Shown: positions 44,395-53,756 of the stretch, piece after piece
Layout of the letters: each line of letters starts with the position of its first letter
Position numbering within the stretch: the first letter of the stretch is position 1
Assembly: GCF_003994855.1 (NCBI RefSeq)
Contig: NZ_CP034142.1
Coordinates: 1,984,001-2,048,000 of the forward strand
Direction of reading: 5' to 3'
Length of the DNA: 64,000 bases
Origin: Marinobacter sp. NP-4(2019)
GTDB lineage: Bacteria; Pseudomonadota; Gammaproteobacteria; Pseudomonadales; Oleiphilaceae
The notes under the pieces: generated by a model
What the model saw: the letters and a program-made list of their open reading frames with translations, nothing else
What the model was told of the DNA's origin: nothing
The model's database searches: none
Position numbers and translations under genes: made by a program

Positions 44395-44830
44395 CGGATA
44401 GATCTCCGTACGTGTGTTTTATTGTTGTAGACTAAAGTCTCGATCCGAAGGTAAAGTAACTCAGCCAGCCGATCAAGCGGTTTTACAGCCTGTTACCCGG
44501 GTAAATGTAAAGTGCTGCCAAATTTGCGTGATGCAGTTCCGGTTTTTGTTAAAACACGGATATACCGCACTGAAAAATAATGAATTCAAATCGCCAGTTT
44601 TCCGGTGCCTTCGCTGATTTTGAAGACTTTTGCGCCGATTCTTCCAGAAACAAATTGACAAACGAGCTGTTTTTTTTCATCGTGTGCCCTCACGATTCAA
44701 ACGACTGTATGAATTTTGAATCGATTTATCGGGCAGTGACCGAAATCTCGCTGCATCCGCAGGCGCTTGCCACCATCTGAAATGGCGAGAAGTCTGCAAG
44801 CAGTTCCAAACACAGACTGGAGATCAGTTG
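44395..44830. other. Intergenic region upstream of fadB
   Basis: This 436-base gap is AT-rich compared with its flanks. It holds the leader of the minus-strand secreted unknown on the left and the fadB control region on the right. A TTGACA occurs at 44655-44660 without a good -10 at 16-18 bases. A PsrA-like palindrome is at 44695-44714 and a GGAG ribosome site at 44820. A 66-codon frame at 44580-44780 has no ribosome site and no recognisable features; I do not call it a gene. Confidence 0.7.
44695..44714. promoter_or_regulatory. PsrA-like fatty-acid regulator operator before fadBA
   Basis: The palindrome has half-sites ATTCAAAC and GTATGAAT around GACT, pairing at seven of eight positions. 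It resembles the CAAAC-N-GTTTG type operators of PsrA, the TetR-family regulator of beta-oxidation genes in pseudomonads. It lies 116 bases before the fadB ATG and just after a TTGACA element. The assignment is by analogy. Confidence 0.45.
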
Positions 44831-46978
44831 ATGATTTACGAAGGTAAAGCCATCACGGTTAAAGAGATCGAAGGCGGGATCGCTCAGTTGAACTTTGACT
44901 TGCAGGGCGAGTCAGTCAACAAGTTCAACCGTCTCACCATCGAAGAACTGGGCGCCGCAGCTGAAGCACTCAAATCCCAGAAGAATCTGAAAGGGCTGGT
45001 GGTAACCAGCTCCAAGGACAGCTTTATTGTCGGTGCTGACATCACCGAGTTTACCGAGCTGTTTGCCGGTTCCGAAGAAGACCTCGTTGCCAACAACCTT
45101 AAGGCCAACGAAGTTTTCAACGCTATTGAAGACCTGCCGTTCCCGACGGTTACCGCCATCAACGGTATCGCACTGGGTGGCGGTTTCGAGATGTGCCTGG
45201 CAACTGACTACCGTGTTATGGCTCCGAAGGCCAAGGTAGGTCTGCCAGAGGTCAAACTTGGCATCTTCCCCGGCTTCGGCGGCACCGTGCGTCTGTCCCG
45301 TCTGGTGGGCGTGGACAATGCCATCGAGTGGATCAGCGGTGGCACCGAAAATCGCGCTGACGCTGCTCTGAAAGTAGGCGCTGTTGATGCCGTTGTAGAA
45401 GCCGACAAGCTGGTAGAAGCGGCTGTTGCCATTATCAATCAGTGCAACGAAGGCAAGCTGAACAACGAGGCCCGTCGCGAAGAGAAGAAGGGCAAGATCA
45501 AGCTCAATGCCATGGAAAGCATGATGGCGTTCGAGATTTCCAAGGCGTTCGTTGCTGGCAAGGCCGGCAAGAACTATCCGGCGCCGGTGGAAGCCATCAA
45601 GGTGATGCAGAAGCACGCCGGTATGACCCGTGACAAGGCAATCGAGGTGGAAGCCAAGGGCTTTGCCAAGATGGCCAAGACCAACGTCGCGGCCTGCCTG
45701 GTTGGCCTGTTCCTGAACGACCAGGCGCTCAAGAAGAAAGCCAGCGCCTGGGAGAAGGAAGCCGCTGACGTGAAACTGGCCGCTGTACTGGGTGCCGGCA
45801 TCATGGGTGGTGGTGTTGCTTATCAGTCCGCACTGAAAGGCACGCCGATTATCATGAAGGACATCAACCAGGATGGTATCGCCCTGGGCCTGAAGGAAGC
45901 CAAGAAGCTTCTGACCAAGCGGGTAGACAAGGGCAAGATGGACGCCGGCAAGATGGCCGACGTACTCAACAGCATTACGCCGACCCTGAACTATGGTGAT
46001 TTCAAGAACGTAGACCTGGTTGTTGAAGCGGTTGTTGAGAACCCGAAAGTGAAAGATGCGGTTCTGCGCGAAACTGAAGAGATGGTTCGTGATGACGCCA
46101 TCCTGACCTCCAACACCTCCACCATTTCCATCGATCTTCTGGCCAAGAACCTGAAGCGTCCGGAAAACTTCTGTGGCATGCACTTCTTCAACCCGGTGCA
46201 CATGATGCCGCTGGTTGAGGTTATCCGTGGTTCCAAGACCAGTGATCGTGCTATCGCGACCACCGTGGCTTACGCCAAGGCCATGGGCAAGACCCCGATC
46301 GTGGTCAACGATTGCCCGGGCTTCCTGGTGAACCGTGTACTGTTCCCGTATTTCGGTGGCTTCGCTGGCCTGCTGCGTGACGGCGCGGACTTCCAGAAAG
46401 TCGACAAGGTCATGGAAAAGTTCGGCTGGCCGATGGGCCCCGCTTATCTGCTGGACGTAGTTGGCATGGACACTGCCAAGCACGCCGACGAGGTGATGGC
46501 AGAAGGTTTCCCGGATCGCATGAAGTCTGATTTCAAGTCCGGCGTGGAAGTGATGTTCGAGAACAACCGTTACGGACAGAAGAACGACAAGGGCTTCTAC
46601 AAGTACGAACTGGATCGCAAGGGCAAGCAGAAGAAGGTTGTCGACGAAGAAGTCTACAAGCTGCTTGAGCCGGTTGTTCAGGGTAAGAACGAGTTCAGCG
46701 ACGAAGACATCATCGCCCGCATGATGATTCCTCTGTGTCTGGAAACCGTTCGCTGCCTGGAAGATGGCATTGTCGAGGATCCGGCAGATGCTGATATGGG
46801 TCTGATCTTCGGTATCGGCTTCCCGCCGTTCCGTGGTGGTGCCCTGCGCTATATCGACGACATGGGTGTAGACAAGTTCGTCGAACTGGCAGACAAGTTT
46901 GCAGATCTTGGTCCTCTGTATCATCCGACCGAGAAGCTGCGTGAAATGGCCAAGACTGGCGAAAAGTTCTTTGGCTAA
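44831..46978 (+). CDS. fadB: Fatty-acid oxidation complex alpha subunit FadB
   Basis: FadB is the multifunctional alpha subunit of the beta-oxidation complex (enoyl-CoA hydratase and 3-hydroxyacyl-CoA dehydrogenase, with isomerase/epimerase activity). The ATG at 44831 gives 715 residues, the pseudomonad length, and has GGAG before it. A TTG one codon earlier is in frame but not needed. The hydratase half has GGGFEMCLATDYRV and PEVKLGIFPGFGGT with the catalytic glutamates. The dehydrogenase half has the NAD motif GAGIMGGG (near residues 319-326) and HFFNPVHMMPLVEV with the catalytic histidine. fadA follows after 33 bases. Confidence 0.96.
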   Translation: MIYEGKAITVKEIEGGIAQLNFDLQGESVNKFNRLTIEELGAAAEALKSQKNLKGLVVTSSKDSFIVGADITEFTELFAGSEEDLVANNLKANEVFNAIEDLPFPTVTAINGIALGGGFEMCLATDYRVMAPKAKVGLPEVKLGIFPGFGGTVRLSRLVGVDNAIEWISGGTENRADAALKVGAVDAVVEADKLVEAAVAIINQCNEGKLNNEARREEKKGKIKLNAMESMMAFEISKAFVAGKAGKNYPAPVEAIKVMQKHAGMTRDKAIEVEAKGFAKMAKTNVAACLVGLFLNDQALKKKASAWEKEAADVKLAAVLGAGIMGGGVAYQSALKGTPIIMKDINQDGIALGLKEAKKLLTKRVDKGKMDAGKMADVLNSITPTLNYGDFKNVDLVVEAVVENPKVKDAVLRETEEMVRDDAILTSNTSTISIDLLAKNLKRPENFCGMHFFNPVHMMPLVEVIRGSKTSDRAIATTVAYAKAMGKTPIVVNDCPGFLVNRVLFPYFGGFAGLLRDGADFQKVDKVMEKFGWPMGPAYLLDVVGMDTAKHADEVMAEGFPDRMKSDFKSGVEVMFENNRYGQKNDKGFYKYELDRKGKQKKVVDEEVYKLLEPVVQGKNEFSDEDIIARMMIPLCLETVRCLEDGIVEDPADADMGLIFGIGFPPFRGGALRYIDDMGVDKFVELADKFADLGPLYHPTEKLREMAKTGEKFFG

Positions 46979-47011
46979 CCCTGAACGAGATTTCCGAACG
47001 GAGAAAGATCT

Positions 47012-48187
47012 ATGAGCCTTAATCCGAGAGACGTTGTCGTCGTCGATTGCGTGCGGACTCCGATGGGGCGTGCCAAAAACGGCTGCTTCCGAAACGTGCG
47101 TGCCGAGACTCTGTCCGCCGCGCTGATTGAAGCACTGTTTGAGCGCAACCCGAAGCTCGACCCGAAAGAAGTTGAAGACGTGATTTGGGGCTGTGTAAAC
47201 CAGACCAAAGAGCAGGGCTTCAACGTGGCGCGTCAGATTTCACTGCTGACCCGTATCCCGCACGAGTCTGCGGCACAGACCGTCAACCGTCTGTGTGGTT
47301 CCGCGATGACCGCGATTCACACAGCCGCCCAGGCAATTCAGACCGGTAACGGTGATGTGTTCGTGATCGGTGGCGTTGAGCACATGGGCCATGTGCCCAT
47401 GACGGCCGGTTTTGATCACAACCCGGCTGCATCCAAGTACTCCGCCAAGGCATCCAACATGATGGGCCTGACCGCGGAAATGCTGGCAAAGATGCACGGT
47501 ATCACTCGTTCGCAGCAGGACGAGTTTGGTGCGCGGTCCCACCGCCTGGCCCATGAAGCGACTGTTGAAGGCCGCTTCAAGAATGAAATCGTGCCCATCG
47601 AGGGTCACGACGAGAATGGCTTCAAGGTGCTGATCGAGAACGACGAAACCATTCGTCCGGAGACCACCGTTGAGTCCCTGGGCCAGCTGAAGCCGGCGTT
47701 CGATCCGAAGAACGGTACCGTGACTGCAGGTACCTCTTCCCAGTTGACCGATGGTGCCGCTGCCATGGTGCTTATGTCCGCAGAGCGTGCTGAAGCGCTG
47801 GGTCTGAAGCCGATTGCCAAGATCCGCAGCATGGCCGTTGCCGGCTGTGATCCCGCAATCATGGGTTACGGTCCGGTTCCGGCCACCAAGAAGGCGCTGA
47901 AGCGTGCAGGCCTGAAAGTCGAGGACATCGACTTCTGGGAACTGAACGAAGCCTTCGCTGGTCAGTCCCTGCCGGTCCTGAAAGACCTGAAACTGCTGGG
48001 CGTGATGGAAGAGAAGGTGAACCTGAACGGCGGCGCGATTGCCCTGGGCCATCCGCTGGGCTGCTCCGGTGCGCGTATCTCCACAACCCTGCTGAACGTC
48101 ATGCAGGCCAAGGGCGGTAAGCTTGGTGTATCCACCATGTGTATCGGCCTGGGTCAGGGCATCGCGACAGTCTGGGAGCGTCTCTGA
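47012..48187 (+). CDS. fadA: 3-ketoacyl-CoA thiolase FadA
   Basis: FadA is the beta subunit of the fatty-acid oxidation complex; it cleaves 3-ketoacyl-CoA with CoA to acetyl-CoA and a shorter acyl-CoA. The 391-residue thiolase shows the nucleophile cysteine in VNRLCGSAMTA (near residues 90-100), GGVEHMGHVPM, the NEAFAGQ motif and the C-terminal GHPLGCSGARI with the second cysteine region. Length matches pseudomonad FadA. A perfect terminator follows, closing the fadBA operon. Confidence 0.96.
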   Translation: MSLNPRDVVVVDCVRTPMGRAKNGCFRNVRAETLSAALIEALFERNPKLDPKEVEDVIWGCVNQTKEQGFNVARQISLLTRIPHESAAQTVNRLCGSAMTAIHTAAQAIQTGNGDVFVIGGVEHMGHVPMTAGFDHNPAASKYSAKASNMMGLTAEMLAKMHGITRSQQDEFGARSHRLAHEATVEGRFKNEIVPIEGHDENGFKVLIENDETIRPETTVESLGQLKPAFDPKNGTVTAGTSSQLTDGAAAMVLMSAERAEALGLKPIAKIRSMAVAGCDPAIMGYGPVPATKKALKRAGLKVEDIDFWELNEAFAGQSLPVLKDLKLLGVMEEKVNLNGGAIALGHPLGCSGARISTTLLNVMQAKGGKLGVSTMCIGLGQGIATVWERL

Positions 48188-48218
48188 TTCGGTAGGCTGA
48201 ATCGGTAACGCTGTCCTG

Positions 48219-48250
48219 AAGGCCCGGCAATTGCCGGGCCTTCCTGTTTG
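48219..48250 (+). terminator. Intrinsic terminator after fadA
   Basis: Bases 48219-48242 are a perfect 12-plus-12 palindrome (AAGGCCCGGCAA with its reverse complement) followed by CCTGTTTG. It lies 31 bases after the fadA stop. Confidence 0.85.
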
Positions 48251-48305
48251 TGCTTCCTTTAAAAAAAGCAGGGCGGAAACGAAAGAATGGGTTGTCTTGC
48301 TTTTC

Positions 48306-48334
48306 TTGACCCTGTAAAACAATGCACCTATACA
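48306..48334 (+). promoter_or_regulatory. Sigma-70-type promoter of topA
   Basis: TTGACC (48306-48311) and TATACA (48329-48334) have a 17-base spacer. The start point would be about 95 bases before the topA ATG, giving a moderately long leader. Confidence 0.7.
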
Positions 48335-48435
48335 ATGTGGCGGCTAATAAGTGTTTTCTAGCCGACTGATTTTACAGCGAGTTTACGGTTTGCTGATTTT
48401 TTAACCGATTATCGCCAAGGATACAGATCTCCGAT

Positions 48436-51075
48436 ATGGGTAAAAGTCTCGTTATTGTCGAGTCGCCAGCGAAAGCGAAGACCATCAACAAATATCTGGG
48501 CCCCGACTTTATTGTAAAGTCGAGCGTCGGGCATATTCGTGACCTTCCGGTCAGCGGCAGTGGCTCTCAGTCAGATCCCAAAGAACGTGCGAAACAGGCG
48601 GCGGCAACGCGCAAGATGAGCCCGGAAGAAAAAGCCGCGCACAAAAAGCGCAAGGCCCGGGAACAGCTGGTGGCCCGCATGGGTGTGGACCCGGACCAGG
48701 ACTGGAGCGCCCGCTACGAGATTCTGCCGGGCAAGGAAAAGGTCGTCAGTGAACTCAAGCGCCTGGCGAAATCCGCGGACCATATCTATCTGGCAACGGA
48801 TTTGGACCGCGAAGGGGAGGCGATTGCCTGGCACCTTCAGCAAACCATTGGCGGTGATTCTGACAAGTACCGCCGCGTTGTCTTCAACGAAATCACCAAG
48901 CGCGCGATTCAGGCGGCGTTTGAAGATCCAGGCGCCCTGGACAATAACCGCGTCAATGCCCAGCAGGCCCGGCGTTTCCTCGACCGGGTTGTGGGCTATA
49001 TGGTGTCGCCGCTGCTATGGGCCAAGATTGCCCGGGGGTTGTCGGCCGGTCGTGTCCAGTCCGTGGCGGTGCGCCTGATCGTCGAGCGTGAGCGCGAGAT
49101 CCGCAAGTTCATTCCGGAAGAATTCTGGCAATTGCACGCGGATCTTGGTGCCAGGCAGGCCAAAGAGCCAGTACGCTTTGAGGTCACCCGTTATCAGGAC
49201 AAACCCTACCGCCCTGTTAACGAGCAGCAAAGCAACGAGCATGTTGATCGCCTGAAAGGCGGCTCGTTCCACGTTGCCAAGCGCGAAGACAAGCCGACAA
49301 AGTCCCGACCGTCAGCGCCTTTTATTACCTCCACGCTGCAGCAGGCGGCCAGTAACCGCATGGGCTTCAGCGTCAAAAAAACCATGATGCTGGCCCAGCG
49401 GCTCTATGAGGCTGGCTATATCACCTACATGCGGACGGATTCGACCAACCTGAGTCAGGATGCGGTTGGCAGTTGCCGGGATTTTATCAAGAAGCAGTTC
49501 GGCGACCGCTACCTGCCGGAGAAGCCCAGGGTCTATGGCAGCAAGGAAGGCGCTCAGGAGGCCCACGAGGCCATTCGCCCGACAGAGGTGAGCCGCAGGC
49601 CCGCCGATATCAGTGGCCTGGAGAAGGATGCTGAGAAGCTCTACGATCTGATCTGGCGACAGTTTATCGCGTGCCAGATGGCTGACGCCGAGTTCCTGAG
49701 CACTTCAATCGTAGTGGCCAACGGCGACTATGAGCTGCGTACCCGTGGCCGCATTATCAAGTTTGACGGTTTCCTCAAGGCGGCGCCCCAGTCATCGAAG
49801 AAAGACGAAGATGTGGCATTGCCGGATATCAAGGTTGATGAGACGTTGGATCTGGCCAAACTGGAGCCGAGCCAGCACTTTACCAAGCCGGCCCCGCGAT
49901 ACACGGAAGCGAGTCTGGTCAAGGAACTGGAAAAGCAGGGGATTGGTCGCCCATCCACCTACGCCTCCATCATTTCCACCATTCAGGACCGCGGTTACGT
50001 CAGGCTGCAGAACCGTCGTTTCTACGCCGAGAAAATGGGGGAAATCGTCACCGAACGCCTGTCCGAGTCCTTCCCGAACCTGATGGACTTCGACTTCACC
50101 GCGAAGATGGAAGATGAGCTGGATGACATCGCCGAAGGTGAAGTGGACTGGAAGAAAGTACTGAATGACTTCTATGGCCGTTTCCGCAAACAACTGGAGA
50201 CCGCCGAAGGCAGTGACGAAGGCGGCATGCGCGCCAACACGCCCACGGAGACGGACATTCCGTGCCCGAGTTGCAGTCGCCCGATGCAGATTCGTGTCGC
50301 CAGCACCGGCGTATTCCTGGGGTGCTCCGGTTATTCCCTGCCGCCGAAAGAGCGCTGCAAAACCACCATCAACCTCGTGTCAGGGGATGAGGTGGTCAGT
50401 GCCGACGATGACGTGGAAGGTGAGGGCGAAACCCTCCTGTTGCGCAAGAAACGCCGTTGCCCGAAATGCGGAACGGCCATGGACAGCTATCTGGTGGATG
50501 AAAGCCGCAAACTTCATGTATGCGGTAATAACCCCGACTGCTCCGGCTTCGAAGTGGAGAAGGGCACCTTCCGCATCAAGGGGTATGAAGGCCCAACACT
50601 GGAATGTGACAAGTGCGGTTCCGAGATGCAGTTGAAAACCGGCCGTTTCGGCAAGTATTTCGGCTGTACCAACACTGAATGCAAGAATACCCGTAAGCTA
50701 CTCAAGAGTGGCGAGCCGGCGCCGCCCAAGATGGATCCGGTGCCGATGCCGGAACTTCAGTGCCAGAAGGTGGATGATACTTACGTGCTGCGGGACGGTG
50801 CCTCCGGTCTGTTCCTTGCTGCCAGCAAATTCCCGAAGAACCGGGAAACCCGGCCGCCGCTGGTGATGGAAATCAAGCCGCATCGCAAGGAAATCGACCC
50901 AAAATACGATTACCTGATGGACGCGCCCGAGCGTGACCCCGAGGGCAACCCAACGGTGATTCGCTACAGCCGCAAGAGCAAGGAGCAGTACGTCATGTCC
51001 GAGAAAGAGGGCAAGGCGACGGGCTGGTCGGCGTGGTATGTGAACGGGAAGTGGCAGCCGAAGGAGAAGAAGTAG
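48436..51075 (+). CDS. topA: DNA topoisomerase I
   Basis: TopA relaxes negative supercoils and prevents hypernegative supercoiling behind RNA polymerase. The 879-residue protein starts GKSLVIVESPAKAKTI (TOPRIM) with the DLDREGEAIAWHL acidic motif. The active-site tyrosine is Y331 in YMRTDSTN, in the gate domain. Three C-terminal zinc-ribbon units start CPSCSRPM, CPKCGTAM and CDKCGSEM, followed by a basic tail with further beta repeats. Length is close to E. coli TopA (865). It faces the minus-strand dehydrogenase across an inverted repeat. Confidence 0.97.
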   Translation: MGKSLVIVESPAKAKTINKYLGPDFIVKSSVGHIRDLPVSGSGSQSDPKERAKQAAATRKMSPEEKAAHKKRKAREQLVARMGVDPDQDWSARYEILPGKEKVVSELKRLAKSADHIYLATDLDREGEAIAWHLQQTIGGDSDKYRRVVFNEITKRAIQAAFEDPGALDNNRVNAQQARRFLDRVVGYMVSPLLWAKIARGLSAGRVQSVAVRLIVEREREIRKFIPEEFWQLHADLGARQAKEPVRFEVTRYQDKPYRPVNEQQSNEHVDRLKGGSFHVAKREDKPTKSRPSAPFITSTLQQAASNRMGFSVKKTMMLAQRLYEAGYITYMRTDSTNLSQDAVGSCRDFIKKQFGDRYLPEKPRVYGSKEGAQEAHEAIRPTEVSRRPADISGLEKDAEKLYDLIWRQFIACQMADAEFLSTSIVVANGDYELRTRGRIIKFDGFLKAAPQSSKKDEDVALPDIKVDETLDLAKLEPSQHFTKPAPRYTEASLVKELEKQGIGRPSTYASIISTIQDRGYVRLQNRRFYAEKMGEIVTERLSESFPNLMDFDFTAKMEDELDDIAEGEVDWKKVLNDFYGRFRKQLETAEGSDEGGMRANTPTETDIPCPSCSRPMQIRVASTGVFLGCSGYSLPPKERCKTTINLVSGDEVVSADDDVEGEGETLLLRKKRRCPKCGTAMDSYLVDESRKLHVCGNNPDCSGFEVEKGTFRIKGYEGPTLECDKCGSEMQLKTGRFGKYFGCTNTECKNTRKLLKSGEPAPPKMDPVPMPELQCQKVDDTYVLRDGASGLFLAASKFPKNRETRPPLVMEIKPHRKEIDPKYDYLMDAPERDPEGNPTVIRYSRKSKEQYVMSEKEGKATGWSAWYVNGKWQPKEKK

Positions 51076-51082
51076 GAGTTCT

Positions 51083-51197
51083 CCCCCTCTCCCCCGGCCC
51101 CTCTCCCGCGAGGGGAGAGGGGAGGTTACTCACCAATTCAAGCCTAACTCCGGAAAGCCCCTCTCCCCTCGCGGGAGAGGGGTTTGGGGAGAGGGGG
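51083..51197. repeat. GC-rich 40-base inverted repeat between topA and the dehydrogenase
   Basis: Arms at 51083-51122 and 51158-51197 are reverse complements over 40 bases with three mismatches; the inner 25 bases match exactly. Each arm itself holds a smaller palindrome (CCCCTCTCCC with GGGAGAGGGG around GCGA). The whole may form one long cruciform or two short hairpins. Similar CCCTCTCCC-type palindromes occur in many genomes as mobile, REP-like elements. Here it also fills the gap between two converging genes. Confidence 0.8.
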
Positions 51198-51198
51198 G

Positions 51199-52074
51199 CT
51201 ATCGGGACTTCCGCAAGCGCTGAATCAGCGAGGAGGTATCCCAGCGGCGCCCTCCCATATCCTGGACATCCCCATAGAACTGGTCCACCAATGCCGTTAC
51301 AGGCAGCTTGGCGCCGTTCTGGCGGGCTTCCTCGAGGCAGATCCCAAGATCCTTGCGCATCCAGTCTACGGCAAAGCCATAATCGAACTTGCCGTCAATC
51401 ATGGTCCCGGAGCGGTTTTCCATCTGCCAGGACTGGGCCGCCCCCTTGGAAATCACATCCACCACCTTGCGCACATCAAGCTCGGCCTGCTCGGCGAAAT
51501 GCAGGGCTTCAGAAAGGCCTTGCACCAAGCCGGCAATGGCAATCTGGTTGACCATTTTGGTTTTCTGGCCGCTGCCAGCAGGGCCCATCAGGTTAAGGGC
51601 CCTAGAGTAGCATTCCAGAATCGGCTTTGCCCGTTCGAATACCTCCGGCTCGCCACCACACATAATGGTGAGCTGGCCATTCTCCGCACCTTGCTGACCG
51701 CCGGAAACCGGTGCATCGATAAAGCCCTGGTTTCTGGCTTTCGCGGATTGCGCGAGCTGTTCAGCGATGCCTGCGGATGCGGTGGTGTGGTCCACCAGGA
51801 TCGCGCCTTCGGGGGCATTGGCAATGATGCCATCGCCGCCCTCATAGACGGCCAGAAGGTCCTTGTCAGCTCCTACGCATGTCAGCACGATGTCGGCATT
51901 CTGGACGGCTTCGGCAATGGACTGGCAGGCGGCTCCTGAGTGATCTTTTGCCCAGGCTTCGGCCCTGGAAAAGGTTCGGTTCCAAACCCTGACGTTATAT
52001 CCGGCATTTGCCAGGTGTCCGGCCATGGGGTAACCCATGACGCCCAGTCCGATAAAGACGGCTGTGGTGGTCAT
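51199..52074 (-). CDS. NAD(P)-dependent beta-hydroxyacid dehydrogenase (3-hydroxyisobutyrate dehydrogenase family)
   Basis: A 291-residue enzyme of the 6-phosphogluconate/3-hydroxyisobutyrate dehydrogenase superfamily. It starts FIGLGVMGYPMAGHL, the dinucleotide-binding glycine motif. It has the substrate motif DAPVSGGQQGAENG (near residues 116-129) and the catalytic lysine in GSGQKTKMVNQ (near 167-177). An all-helical C-terminal domain follows. Candidates are tartronate semialdehyde reductase, 3-hydroxyisobutyrate dehydrogenase or a succinic-semialdehyde reductase; the sequence alone does not choose. It has no operon partner. Topology is normal and no residue appears lost. Confidence 0.88.
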   Translation of the reverse strand: MTTTAVFIGLGVMGYPMAGHLANAGYNVRVWNRTFSRAEAWAKDHSGAACQSIAEAVQNADIVLTCVGADKDLLAVYEGGDGIIANAPEGAILVDHTTASAGIAEQLAQSAKARNQGFIDAPVSGGQQGAENGQLTIMCGGEPEVFERAKPILECYSRALNLMGPAGSGQKTKMVNQIAIAGLVQGLSEALHFAEQAELDVRKVVDVISKGAAQSWQMENRSGTMIDGKFDYGFAVDWMRKDLGICLEEARQNGAKLPVTALVDQFYGDVQDMGGRRWDTSSLIQRLRKSR

Positions 52075-52137
52075 TCATCCTCTCCTGAACGTTGTTGTGT
52101 CTGGGTTAACTTATCACAGGCCCCGTACCCCACACAC

Positions 52138-52166
52138 AAAAAAGGCCGCTGAGTCAGCGGCCTTTT
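52138..52166 (-). terminator. Intrinsic terminator of gltA
   Basis: On the minus strand, a GGCCGCTGA/TCAGCGGCC stem with A4/T4 extensions is followed by a run of T. It lies 25 bases after the gltA stop and ends that transcript before the dehydrogenase gene. Confidence 0.85.
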
Positions 52167-52190
52167 CGGGTTTTCCGGTTTCCCGGGCGA

Positions 52191-53465
52191 TTACTTCTTC
52201 TCGTAATCGCGGCTTTCGGGACCGGTATACAGCTGGCGTGGACGACCAATGCGGTAGTCGCCGGACACCATCTCGTTCCAGTGGGAGAACCAGCCGATGG
52301 TGCGTGACATGGCAAAGATGACGGTGAACATGGACGTGGGGATACCGATGGCCTTCAGGATCAGGCCGGAGTAGAAGTCCACGTTCGGGTACAGTTTACG
52401 CTGGACGAAGTACTCGTCTTCCAGCGCGATCTTTTCCAGGCGCTTGGCGATCTTCAGTAGCGGATCGTTTTCCAGGCCCAGTTCGGTCAGCACTTCGTGT
52501 GCCGTCTGTGCCATGACTTTGGCGCGCGGGTCGAAGTTCTTGTATACCCGGTGACCAAAGCCCATCAGGCGGAATGGGTCATCCTTGTCCTTGGCCTTGG
52601 CGATGAACTTCTCGATGTTTTTCTCGTCACCAATTTCTGCCAGCATGTCCAGAACGGCCTCGTTGGCGCCGCCGTGAGCCGGGCCCCACAGGGCGGCAAT
52701 GCCGGAGGCAATGCAGGCGTATGGGTTGGCGCCGGTGGAGCCAGCCAGGCGCACGGTAGAGGTTGAGGCGTTCTGCTCGTGATCAGCGTGCAGGATGAAG
52801 ATCTTGTCCATGGCCTTCGCCAGGATCGGGTTTGGCTTGTACTCTTCGCAAGGCACGCCGAACATCATCTGCAGGAAGTTTTCGGAGTAGGAGAGGTCAT
52901 TGCGCGGGTACATGAACGGCTGGCCGATGCTGTACTTGTAACACCAGGCAGCGATTGTCGGCATCTTCGCGATCAGGCGGTGCGCGGTGATTTCACGCTG
53001 ATGGGCATCAGTAACGTCCATCTGGTCGTGATAGAACGCGGACAAGGCACCTACGACGCCGCACATGATTGCCATCGGATGCGCATCCCGGCGGAAGCCC
53101 TGGAAGAAATTGCGCATTTGGTCGTGCAGCATGGTGTGGTTTTTGATGGTGTCGTGGAACTTCCGGTTTTCTTCCGCGGTTGGCAGTTCGCCTTTCAGCA
53201 GGAGGTAGCAGACTTCCAGGTAATCGGAGTTTTCCGCCAGTTGCTCGATGGGGTAGCCGCGGTGCAGCAATACACCGTTAGCCCCATCAATGTAGGTGAT
53301 CTTGGATTCGCAGGCTGCTGTGGATACAAAACCCGGATCGTAGGTGAATACGCCTTCCTGGACCAGACTCCGTACGTCGATAACGTCGGGGCCGACGGTG
53401 CCTGAGTAAACCGGTAGCTCAATGGACTTGTCACCCACCGAGAGCGTGGCTTTCCTGTCGGTCAT
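52191..53465 (-). CDS. gltA: Citrate synthase GltA
   Basis: GltA condenses acetyl-CoA with oxaloacetate to citrate, the entry to the TCA cycle. The 424-residue protein is the hexameric type of Gram-negative bacteria. The active-site histidines are in WGPAHGGANEAV and MGFGHRVYKNFDPRA, and the aspartate is in VDFYSGLILKAIGIP. The N-terminal start has AGGAGAG before the ATG. It faces away from sdhCDAB, the standard arrangement in this group, with its own terminator downstream. Confidence 0.97.
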   Translation of the reverse strand: MTDRKATLSVGDKSIELPVYSGTVGPDVIDVRSLVQEGVFTYDPGFVSTAACESKITYIDGANGVLLHRGYPIEQLAENSDYLEVCYLLLKGELPTAEENRKFHDTIKNHTMLHDQMRNFFQGFRRDAHPMAIMCGVVGALSAFYHDQMDVTDAHQREITAHRLIAKMPTIAAWCYKYSIGQPFMYPRNDLSYSENFLQMMFGVPCEEYKPNPILAKAMDKIFILHADHEQNASTSTVRLAGSTGANPYACIASGIAALWGPAHGGANEAVLDMLAEIGDEKNIEKFIAKAKDKDDPFRLMGFGHRVYKNFDPRAKVMAQTAHEVLTELGLENDPLLKIAKRLEKIALEDEYFVQRKLYPNVDFYSGLILKAIGIPTSMFTVIFAMSRTIGWFSHWNEMVSGDYRIGRPRQLYTGPESRDYEKK

Positions 53466-53549
53466 GGTGCTCTCCTATATATCAGCTTTGACAGCTTTTC
53501 AGTATTTGGATGCGCTAGAAGGCGCGTATTATCGCAAAACTGGCGGCAA

Positions 53550-53577
53550 AATATAGGGCGTTGGCTTTTTTTGTCAA
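53550..53577 (-). promoter_or_regulatory. Sigma-70-type promoter of gltA
   Basis: On the minus strand, TTGACA (53572-53577) and TATATT (53550-53555) have a 16-base spacer that is A-rich at its start. The start point would be about 75 bases before the gltA ATG. Confidence 0.65.
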
Positions 53578-53727
53578 TGGAAGAGGGCGGAAAAACCTTT
53601 ATTTGACATTCTGTGTAAATCAGGGAATACACGAATAAGGCTGTTTTCCGGGCAGAATTGATTTTGTCAATAATCCTTATAGCCGGTGCGAGGCCGCTGA
53701 TTACAGGCGCTTGGGCGAGTTGCGTGT

Positions 53728-53756
53728 TTGTAATTAACAGGGGTACTCCTTATAAT
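53728..53756 (+). promoter_or_regulatory. Sigma-70-type promoter of the sdhCDAB operon
   Basis: TTGTAA (53728-53733) and a perfect TATAAT (53751-53756) have a 17-base spacer. The predicted leader to the sdhC start at 53950 is about 187 bases. Confidence 0.6.

Noticed and set aside
44580..44780. A 66-codon frame in the AT-rich gap before fadB
   Set aside because: No ribosome site, odd composition, and it covers the fadB control region; no similarity recognised.
44912..46924. A 670-codon open frame on the minus strand, antisense to fadB
   Set aside because: It lies wholly inside fadB, shows no known protein pattern and is explained by the codon bias of a strongly biased gene.
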